Of a DNA stretch of 64,000 nucleotides, positions 58,341 through 64,000 are shown piece after piece (the first letter of the stretch is position 1; each line of letters starts with the position of its first letter). Below the pieces are notes generated by a model. It did not search any database. It saw nothing but the letters and a program-made list of their open reading frames with translations, and had not been told where the DNA came from. Made by a program: the position numbers and the translations under genes. Source of the stretch: an uncultured Roseibium sp. (GTDB lineage: Bacteria > Pseudomonadota > Alphaproteobacteria > Rhizobiales > Stappiaceae); contig NZ_OY769915.1 in assembly GCF_963669205.1 (NCBI RefSeq), positions 2,392,001 through 2,456,000 on the forward strand. The letters are read 5' to 3'.

Positions 58341-60101
58341 ATGAACAAGAACACTCTGGTCCGCACTGCAGTTGTTGCGGTACCGCTCGCGATAGCGGCG
58401 ATCGCCGGCGCTTATGTCTACAAGGATGTCCTTTTCGCACCCGAACCGGACGCCGTCGAAACAGCGCAGAATCCGACAAACTCGGAAGCCAAGTCCGAAA
58501 AGAAAGAGGTGCAGGCAGCAGCGCCTGCAAAGGACGATTCCGGACAGGCGCTGACTGACGAGAAACCTTCTGCCCAGCCGCAACAGGCCGAAGCGGAACC
58601 GGACCCGGTCCCGGTCCCGCCGGTCAAGGGACCGAGCTTTGATGTCGTCGGTGTCGAACCCACCGGCGAAACCGTTGTTGCCGGCCGCTCCGATGCCGGC
58701 GCCATGGTCGCCCTGACCGCCAATGGCGAAGTTGTCGGCAAGAGCATTGCCAACCAGGCGGGTGAGTGGACGATCATTCTGGAAGAACCGCTCAAGCCCG
58801 GCGACTATGATGTCGGTCTCGAGGTTCACGACGAGAAGGGTACATCCATCGAAGAATCCGAGCAGCGTCTCATTGTCTCCGTTCCCGAGGGCGGCAAGGA
58901 GCAGCCGCTCGTGGTTCTGAACTCCCCGGATGTGCCCTCCAACATTCTGCAGAAGCCCGAAACGGATGAACTGATCGCGCAACTTCCGGCACAGCAGGGC
59001 ACCGAACAGGCCGCGTCAGGTGCTGGCGAAGCACAAAATGCCGAAACGGTCGTAGCCGCATTGCCGGCCGCCAGGGACAGCAACACGGCCACGGCCGGCG
59101 GCACTGCCCCCGCAGAACAGCCGGCCCAGGCAGACGGTGCGGCTAACGCGCCGGCTTCGCAGAATACGGCAACACAACCGCAATCTGCCGCTGGCGCCAG
59201 CGGCAATGGCCAGGCAATCGGCGAAACGGCTGATGCACCGGTGCAAACCGGCACCGCCGAAACAGCCGCACTGAGCCAGGGGCAAAACGCCGCGCCGGCC
59301 AATGACACCGCGGCGGTCGATACCAGCAAGACGGAAACGGCACAAACCGGGCAGGCCGTGGCCTCTCAAAACGCCGGCACTGCTCAGCGGGAAACCGCAG
59401 GCAACAGCCAGGAGCCCGCCGGCCAGCCGGTTGAAACACAGACGGCTGCCGGCGAAGTCAGCGGAAATGGAATTCGGCAGGAGCAGGCGGGTCAGGCCGC
59501 AGGCGAACCGGCAGCGCAGCCGCAACAGCAGGCCGCTGCGGACGCGGAGCCTTCTGTCACGGTGGAGGCTGTCGAATCCGAACCGGACAAGGTCTATGTT
59601 GCCGGGACAGGAAAGCCTGGGTCTTCGGTACGCGTTTATGTCGGTGAAGATTTCCAGGGCGAGGCCAAGGTCAATTCCAGCGGCAGGTGGCTGGTGCAGG
59701 GCACCAAGAATGTGCCGGAAGGAAATGTCGAGGTCCGGGCCGACCTGATTGCGCAGGATGGCGATACAGTGGACGCGCGTGCCGCCGTGACCTTCGAGAA
59801 GGAACAGGACAAGCAGATCGTTTTGACCAAGGTGGTTGCGACGGGGTCGGGGAGCGGTCAGGGTAGCCAGGGCGCCGATGTCCAGAAGTCGCTTCCGGTC
59901 GTCATCATCCGCAAGGGCGACAATCTGTGGCGCATCTCGCGGCGTCTTTACGGCGATGGTGTGCGCTACACGACGATCTACCAGGCGAACCAGGACCAGA
60001 TACGGGACCCCGACCTGATTTATCCGGGGCAGGTCTTTCTCACACCCGAGGGAGACGTGAACTGGCCGGACAGGGAACAGGACGCGTCCAACAGGGGCTG
60101 A
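58341..60101 (+). CDS. LysM domain protein with two Ig-like domains and a low-complexity linker
   Basis: A 586-residue exported or membrane-anchored protein. The N-terminal helix is VAVPLAIAAIAGAYVY. An acidic/Ala-rich stretch follows, then an Ig-like domain (~95-190, VVAGRSDAGAMVALTANGEV). A ~210-residue linker rich in Ala, Gln, Thr and Gly comes next, then a second Ig-like domain (~405-490, VYVAGTGKPGSSVRVYVGED). The C-terminal LysM (~520-575, IRKGDNLWRISRRLYGDG, YPGQVFLTPEG) should bind peptidoglycan. This architecture is common in Rhizobiales; its role is probably cell-envelope related. Followed by a hairpin. Confidence 0.9.
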   Translation: MNKNTLVRTAVVAVPLAIAAIAGAYVYKDVLFAPEPDAVETAQNPTNSEAKSEKKEVQAAAPAKDDSGQALTDEKPSAQPQQAEAEPDPVPVPPVKGPSFDVVGVEPTGETVVAGRSDAGAMVALTANGEVVGKSIANQAGEWTIILEEPLKPGDYDVGLEVHDEKGTSIEESEQRLIVSVPEGGKEQPLVVLNSPDVPSNILQKPETDELIAQLPAQQGTEQAASGAGEAQNAETVVAALPAARDSNTATAGGTAPAEQPAQADGAANAPASQNTATQPQSAAGASGNGQAIGETADAPVQTGTAETAALSQGQNAAPANDTAAVDTSKTETAQTGQAVASQNAGTAQRETAGNSQEPAGQPVETQTAAGEVSGNGIRQEQAGQAAGEPAAQPQQQAAADAEPSVTVEAVESEPDKVYVAGTGKPGSSVRVYVGEDFQGEAKVNSSGRWLVQGTKNVPEGNVEVRADLIAQDGDTVDARAAVTFEKEQDKQIVLTKVVATGSGSGQGSQGADVQKSLPVVIIRKGDNLWRISRRLYGDGVRYTTIYQANQDQIRDPDLIYPGQVFLTPEGDVNWPDREQDASNRG

Positions 60102-60122
60102 CGGCAATCCGGGCCTGAGGAA

Positions 60123-60165
60123 TATTGGCAGGGGGCCTCTTCGGCCTGCCTGCCAATTTCGTTTG
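60123..60165 (+). terminator. Hairpin terminator downstream of the LysM gene
   Basis: Stem ATTGGCAGG/CCTGCCAAT (60123-60157) extended by an inner GGCC/GGCC pair around a TCTTC loop, followed by TTCGTTT. The T-tract is weak. Confidence 0.65.
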
Positions 60166-60237
60166 AACCACTTGCTTTTTGACAAATTCATCGCATATCT
60201 ACGATGAAACACGGTTTCGTGAAAAAGGAGCGGTTTG

Positions 60238-60630
60238 ATGAGCGAGACGGGGCAACCGTCAGAAAAGACCTGCGGACCCGCTTCGGCGTGCTTGTCAAAC
60301 TGCGAGGAACTCGCAGCGATTTTCCGCGCGCTTGGGCATCCGGCCCGGCTTGCAATCATAAAGCAACTGGCGATGCGCGACGAAGCCTGCTGCGGTGAGA
60401 TCGTCGACCACCTGCCGCTGGCCCAGTCGACCGTTTCACAGCATCTGCAGGTACTCAAGGATGCGGGGCTTCTGGTCTGCGATGCCAGGGGCCGCAATTG
60501 CCACTACTTCCTGAATCACGACATGCTGTGCCGGGCGGAAGCTTTCTCGGATGATTTCTGGAAAGAACTGAACGCCTTGCAGTCGCCTGCGGATCTCGCC
60601 CTGCATTCGGCGAAAACGAAGATCGACTAA
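60238..60630 (+). CDS. ArsR-family metalloregulator-like protein
   Basis: A 130-residue winged-helix protein: LGHPARLAIIKQLAMRDEACCGEIVDHL (a Cys-Cys pair before the recognition helix), AQSTVSQHLQVLKDAG and GRNCHYFLN. Further cysteines cluster near the N-terminus (CGPASACLSNC). The cysteine-rich start and the Cys-Cys pair suggest thiol-based metal or metalloid sensing. The ATG at 60238 has GGAG 8 bases upstream. It precedes the ATM1-type exporter gene by 37 bases in the same direction, making that gene its likely target. Confidence 0.88.
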   Translation: MSETGQPSEKTCGPASACLSNCEELAAIFRALGHPARLAIIKQLAMRDEACCGEIVDHLPLAQSTVSQHLQVLKDAGLLVCDARGRNCHYFLNHDMLCRAEAFSDDFWKELNALQSPADLALHSAKTKID

Positions 60631-60667
60631 AGAAAACGGGTCGCTTTCTGTGGCCCCGGAGAAAGAA

Positions 60668-62620
60668 TTGACAGATCAATCAGCCACCTCGGCGCAGCGG
60701 TCCACCGATGCGGCCAGAGGCAGCCAGAGTTCCCGGACCCAGAAGGTTGTCAGCGCCGATGAGGGCAGCACGCTATCGACGCTGAGCAACTTGTGGCCCT
60801 ACATCTGGCCGTCGGACCGGCCCGATCTGAAAAGACGCGTTCTCCTGGCACTCTTTGCACTCATCATTGCGAAGATCGTGACGGTCTTTTCCCCCTATTT
60901 CTTCGCCTGGTCGACGGATGCGCTGACGGGTACCGACACGGGATTGCCGGCGTTTCTCGTCGCGCCTGTCATGCTCGTTCTGGCCTACAATGCTGCGCGC
61001 TTTCTGGCTGTCGCGTTCAACCAGCTCCGGGACGCCCTGTTTGCGCGCGTCGGACAGCATGCCGTGCGCCAGCTCGCGATCCTGACCTTCCGGCATTTGC
61101 ACCAGCTTTCCCTGCGATTTCATCTGGCACGGCGGACGGGTGGCCTCAGCCGCGTCATCGAACGTGGCGTCAAGGGGATCGAATCCATCGTCCGGTTCAC
61201 GATCCTCAACGGCATTCCCACCGTTTTCGAATTCGCCATCATGGCGGCGGTCATCTGGTATCAGTTCGGCTTCATGTATGTTGTCATCGTGGCGGTAATG
61301 ATCGTTGCCTATGTCTGGTTCACGATCAAATGCTCGAACTGGCGGATCGGCATCCGCCGGGAGATGAACGAAAGCGATACGGACGCCAATTCCAAGGCAA
61401 TCGACAGCCTTCTGAACTTCGAGACGGTCAAGTATTTCGGCAATGAAAAGATGGAGGCCGCTCGCTTCGACGTCTCAATGGCGAAGTACGAGAAGGCGGC
61501 GACAAAGACCTGGACCTCTCTTGCTTGGCTCAATCTGGGTCAGGCGGTGATCCTGGGCATCGGCATGGCGGTCTGCATGGCGCTTTCGGCAAGAGCCGTT
61601 ATGGCCGGAGAACAGAACATCGGTGACTTTGTCCTGATAAACGCGCTGTTGATGCAGATCTCCATACCGCTCAATTTCATCGGGTTCCTGTACAGGGAGA
61701 TCCGGCAGGGTCTCGCGGACATCGAAGCCATGTTCGACCTTCTGCTGGTGCCGACCGAGATTGAGGACAAGGACGGCGCCGAGCCGCTGAAGGCCGCTGG
61801 CGGCAAGATTGCCTTCAAGGATGTGAAGTTTCACTACGATCCGGATCGCCGTATCCTGAAAGGAGTCGATTTCGAGGTACCGGCCGGCAAGACGATCGCC
61901 ATCGTAGGTCCTTCGGGTGCCGGCAAGTCGACCATCTCGCGCCTGCTGTTCCGGTTTTACGATGTGACCGGCGGTGCGGTTGAAATCGACGGCCAGGACG
62001 TGCGCGACGTGACCCAGGCAAGTGTCCGTCATGTCATCGGAATGGTGCCGCAGGACACGGTCCTTTTCAACGACACCATTGCCTACAACATCCGCTACGG
62101 GCGGCCCGATGCGACCGATGAAGAGGTGCGTGAAGCCGCCCGGATGGCGCAGATCCACGATTTCATCGAACGGTTGCCCAACGGCTATGCATCGGAAGTG
62201 GGAGAGCGCGGGCTGAAACTGTCCGGAGGCGAGAAACAGCGGGTCGCGATTGCGCGCACGATCCTGAAATCACCGCCGATCCTTATTCTCGACGAGGCGA
62301 CGTCGGCGCTCGATACGCACACGGAACGGGAGATCCAGTCCGCTCTGGATCAGGTTGCGCAGAACCGCACCACGCTGGTGATCGCGCACCGTCTGTCGAC
62401 CGTGGTGAACGCCGATCAGATCATCGTGCTTGAAGCAGGCGAAATCGCGGAGCGCGGCACGCATACGGAACTTCTGGACAAGAACGGTCTCTATGCCTCG
62501 ATGTGGGCGCGGCAGCGCGAAGCTGACGAGGCCGAGGAACGTTTGCGCGCGGCGCGGGAAAACGATGAGCTGGGAATTGTCACACGCGGCAAGACCGCGG
62601 ATTACATCCCGGCGAAATAG
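60668..62620 (+). CDS. ATM1-type ABC exporter (heavy-metal/glutathione conjugate family)
   Basis: A ~650-residue half-transporter with six transmembrane helices (~55-330) and an ATPase domain. Walker A is GPSGAGKST, the signature LSGGE, and Walker B ILILDEATSALDTHTE. The helices contain the ATM1/HMT1-like GTDTGLPAFLVAPVM and HLARRTGGLSRVIERGVKG segments. It is expected to export glutathione-bound metals or an iron-sulfur related thiol compound. The start is uncertain: a GTG at 60650 has no ribosome site, while a TTG at 60668 has GGAG 6 bases upstream. Linked to the ArsR gene, which supports metal regulation. Confidence 0.93.
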   Translation: MTDQSATSAQRSTDAARGSQSSRTQKVVSADEGSTLSTLSNLWPYIWPSDRPDLKRRVLLALFALIIAKIVTVFSPYFFAWSTDALTGTDTGLPAFLVAPVMLVLAYNAARFLAVAFNQLRDALFARVGQHAVRQLAILTFRHLHQLSLRFHLARRTGGLSRVIERGVKGIESIVRFTILNGIPTVFEFAIMAAVIWYQFGFMYVVIVAVMIVAYVWFTIKCSNWRIGIRREMNESDTDANSKAIDSLLNFETVKYFGNEKMEAARFDVSMAKYEKAATKTWTSLAWLNLGQAVILGIGMAVCMALSARAVMAGEQNIGDFVLINALLMQISIPLNFIGFLYREIRQGLADIEAMFDLLLVPTEIEDKDGAEPLKAAGGKIAFKDVKFHYDPDRRILKGVDFEVPAGKTIAIVGPSGAGKSTISRLLFRFYDVTGGAVEIDGQDVRDVTQASVRHVIGMVPQDTVLFNDTIAYNIRYGRPDATDEEVREAARMAQIHDFIERLPNGYASEVGERGLKLSGGEKQRVAIARTILKSPPILILDEATSALDTHTEREIQSALDQVAQNRTTLVIAHRLSTVVNADQIIVLEAGEIAERGTHTELLDKNGLYASMWARQREADEAEERLRAARENDELGIVTRGKTADYIPAK

Positions 62621-62629
62621 CGGTTTCCG

Positions 62630-62653
62630 GAGAAGGGGCGTTCTGCCCCTCTC
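62630..62653. terminator. Hairpin between ABC exporter and ribH
   Basis: Stem GAGAAGGGGC/GCCCCTCTC around GTTCT, between two convergent genes. Neither side has a strong T-tract, so it is probably a modest bidirectional terminator. Confidence 0.5.
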
Positions 62654-62664
62654 AGGGGCCGGGT

Positions 62665-63099
62665 TCAGACGCTCAATTGTTGCCGGAATGTGCTGATCTG
62701 CAGGGCAGCCTTTGCCGCCTCGCGCCCCTTCAGCACGAAATGTTCGCGGTAGATTGCCGTGTGGTGCTCTGTTTCCTGGAAATGATGAGGTGTGAGGGAG
62801 ACGGACAGGACCGGAACATTCGTTTCGAGGCCTGCCTGCATCAACCCTGTAACGACAGCCTGCGCAACGAAGTCATGCCTGTAGATGCCGCCGTCGACGA
62901 CGAGCGCCGCCGCAGCGATAGCTGCATACTTGCCTGTTTTCGCAAGGCTTTTCGCCGCAAGCGGCATTTCGAAAGCACCGGGAACATCGAACACGTCGAT
63001 GTTTTCGGCGGGAATTATCTGTTGAAAGCCCTCAAGTGCCTGGTCGACGATGTCGGAATGCCAACCGGCCTTGATGAAGGCATAGCGGGTGTGTGTCAT
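62665..63099 (-). CDS. ribH: 6,7-dimethyl-8-ribityllumazine synthase (type II-like)
   Basis: A 144-residue lumazine synthase that makes the riboflavin precursor from 3,4-dihydroxybutanone 4-phosphate. The segments FIKAGWHSDIVDQ, FDVPGAFEMPLAAK, VVDGGIYRHDFVA and LTPHHFQETEHH match the RibH2 (Brucella type II) form rather than classical RibH. The ATG at 63099 has GGGGAG 8 bases upstream; the frame extends upstream into the leader without homology. An FMN riboswitch lies in the leader, so expression should fall when FMN is plentiful. Confidence 0.94.
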   Translation of the reverse strand: MTHTRYAFIKAGWHSDIVDQALEGFQQIIPAENIDVFDVPGAFEMPLAAKSLAKTGKYAAIAAAALVVDGGIYRHDFVAQAVVTGLMQAGLETNVPVLSVSLTPHHFQETEHHTAIYREHFVLKGREAAKAALQISTFRQQLSV

Positions 63100-63175
63100 T
63101 GGTGATCTCCCCTGTTTGCGACACGTCACCCAAGGCGATCACGAGCGGCCCGGATCATGGCGATCCGAGCGCTGT

Positions 63176-63312
63176 TTCTCTTTCATCCGGACTGTAACCG
63201 TCGGCCCAGGCATCTCACCTGATCTGCTTGACCCTTCCAGACGGAAGGCGCTCGCGGGCTTGCAGCGCACTGCTTACCGCCGGTGGGGAATTTCACCCCG
63301 CCCTGAGAATGC
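63176..63312 (-). ncRNA. FMN riboswitch (RFN element)
   Basis: Read on the minus strand it has the RFN order. It starts with TCAGGGCGGGGTGAAATTCC, then CCACCGGCGGTAAGCAGTGC. It continues through AGCCCGCGAGCGCC and GTCAAGCAGATCAGGTGAGA, then TGCCTGGGCCGACGGTTACA, and ends GTCCGGATGAAAGAGAA. All conserved FMN-binding segments are visible. The stretch between it and the ribH start (63100-63175) can form CGGATCGCCATGATCCG, a candidate expression-platform hairpin; whether control is by termination or translation is not clear. Confidence 0.95.
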
Positions 63313-63391
63313 CGCCTTTGTTGCAGGCGGCCCGCCTCAAGACAAGCGTTGAATCTCAAAAAGTGCGGTGACCTTAAGGCCGTTTTGCCTG

Positions 63392-63583
63392 TCAGGCCGC
63401 GCGGTCGGTGGTCCGTGCAGTTTCTTCGGCAACGCCGATGTCGTTTGCGGGCGCTTTTCTCCCGGCATGCCGGTTTGCAGCGCTGCCAAGGAGAAAGTTC
63501 GTGACAGCCCTTGCCAGACCCCTCAGCTCCTTGTTGCGAGCAGCACGGGCGCGGGTTTCGTAGATGTTGCCGGTGTGGATCAT
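63392..63583 (-). CDS. Small hypothetical protein
   Basis: A 63-residue, basic protein without membrane segments, with an Arg/Ala-rich helix (ARAARNKELRGLARAVTNFL). The ATG at 63583 has a perfect AAAGGAG 6 bases upstream, the main support. It is divergent from the LysR gene, with a symmetric operator-like sequence between them, so it may be the regulated target. No family recognised. Confidence 0.6.
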   Translation of the reverse strand: MIHTGNIYETRARAARNKELRGLARAVTNFLLGSAANRHAGRKAPANDIGVAEETARTTDRAA

Positions 63584-63622
63584 GACAGGCTCCTTTTGTC
63601 TGTGGAGGGTTTATCTCATATT

Positions 63623-63674
63623 GCGAACTTTCGAAGAATTGGGGTAATCTGGAAGATATCTTTCGAAAGTTTCG
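63623..63674. promoter_or_regulatory. Putative LysR operator
   Basis: Inverted repeat GCGAACTTTCGAAGA (63623-63637) and TCTTTCGAAAGTTTCG (63659-63674), ~15-base arms about 21 bases apart, lying between the divergent small gene and lysR start. It contains TTCGAA-type cores. A natural binding site for the LysR regulator itself. Confidence 0.6.
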
Positions 63675-63678
63675 AATA

Positions 63679-64000
63679 ATGCGACTCGATGATCTGAAGT
63701 TTTTCAAACGCGTGGCCGAGCTCGGCAGCCTGTCCGCCGCGGGCAGGGAGTTCGGCCTGTCACCGTCGGCTGCCAGTAGCCGGTTGAGCAATCTGGAAAA
63801 GGAACTCGGTTCCCAGCTGGTTGCCAGAACCACGCGGCGCACGGGCCTGACCGAGGCCGGGCAGGTCTTTCTGCGTCACACAAGCAACGCCCTCGGTGAG
63901 ATGGACCGCGCGCGGGCGTTGATCGACGCTGCTGAAGAAGCCCCTCGCGGAATGCTGCGCATGTCGCTGAACGTCTTCTTCGGACGAAAACACATCCTGC
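63679..64000 (+). CDS. LysR-family transcriptional regulator, truncated by window end
   Basis: Only the first ~107 residues are present. They contain the LysR winged helix-turn-helix (LDDLKFFKRVAELGSLSAAG, LSPSAASSRLSNLEKELGS, RTTRRTGLTEAGQVF) and the beginning of the co-inducer domain (LRMSLNVFFGRKHIL). The ATG is at 63679. The putative operator upstream and the divergent small gene fit the usual LysR arrangement. Confidence 0.9.
   Translation, partial: MRLDDLKFFKRVAELGSLSAAGREFGLSPSAASSRLSNLEKELGSQLVARTTRRTGLTEAGQVFLRHTSNALGEMDRARALIDAAEEAPRGMLRMSLNVFFGRKHIL

Noticed and set aside
1..64000. CRISPR array, prophage, integrase or att sites
   Set aside because: No regularly spaced direct repeats, phage genes or integrase were seen; mobile traces are limited to MITE-like and REP-like repeats.

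Overview
The window is 64 kb of high-GC, densely coded chromosome from an alphaproteobacterium. Support for that comes from a type-II-like lumazine synthase behind an FMN riboswitch, a corrinoid/RamA-like methyl-transfer operon, DUF2865 and DUF2059 proteins, a class II DAHP synthase and two CHASE4-type GGDEF proteins. Gene content is most like marine Rhizobiales of the Stappiaceae type (Labrenzia/Roseibium); that placement is inference. No rRNA, tRNA, CRISPR array, prophage or complete insertion sequence was seen.

Region 1 (0.3-11.2 kb) is a one-carbon block. A minus-strand operon carries a B12-binding corrinoid protein, a DUF1638 protein, a small 'virulence factor' family protein, a MetF-type methylene-THF reductase, a methyl-THF:corrinoid methyltransferase and a DUF4445/RamA-like corrinoid activator. 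Next come formate-THF ligase, a cupin-type XRE regulator and the threonine-to-glycine pair kbl-tdh. Together they feed C1 units onto folate and then onto a corrinoid protein, most likely as a split methionine synthase whose homocysteine methyltransferase lies outside the window. The tdh product lacks all four structural-zinc cysteines.

Region 2 (11.2-17.1 kb) has intergenic palindromes, a DUF2892 membrane protein behind an ATTC/GAAT inverted repeat, a YcaQ-type glycosylase, a TSUP exporter, a GlxA/GbdR-like AraC regulator broken by one frameshift, and a ferredoxin-NADP reductase.

Region 3 (17.2-25.5 kb) is the most unusual accessory part. It holds a short NeuB-like synthase, a KdsC-like phosphatase, a CMP-sugar synthetase, a B12-binding radical SAM enzyme, two SAM methyltransferases and a TPR protein with a glycosyltransferase-like C-terminus. 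The first three are the minimal set for a CMP-activated ulosonic acid of KDN type; the others could modify and transfer it.

Region 4 (25.6-37.8 kb) has gph, a soluble chemoreceptor with a PilZ domain, rpiA, a DUF2059 protein, glutathione reductase, two membrane diguanylate cyclases, a class V aminotransferase, a gamma-glutamylcyclotransferase-like protein and a VIT1/CCC1 transporter. Two MITE-like elements lie here, one ending exactly at the chemoreceptor stop codon.

Region 5 (38-64 kb) is mostly housekeeping: DAHP synthase, a response regulator, NAD synthetase, an MFS transporter, gltX, a DUF2865 protein, MarR, a metallo-beta-lactamase-fold protein with an incomplete metal site, CreA, a BigR/SqrR-like ArsR protein, an L,D-transpeptidase, cysS, a GFA protein, citramalate synthase, RarD, a REC-REC-GGDEF protein, a LOG-family protein, a LysM protein, an ArsR regulator beside an ATM1-type exporter, ribH with its riboswitch, a small hypothetical gene and a truncated LysR gene at the window edge.
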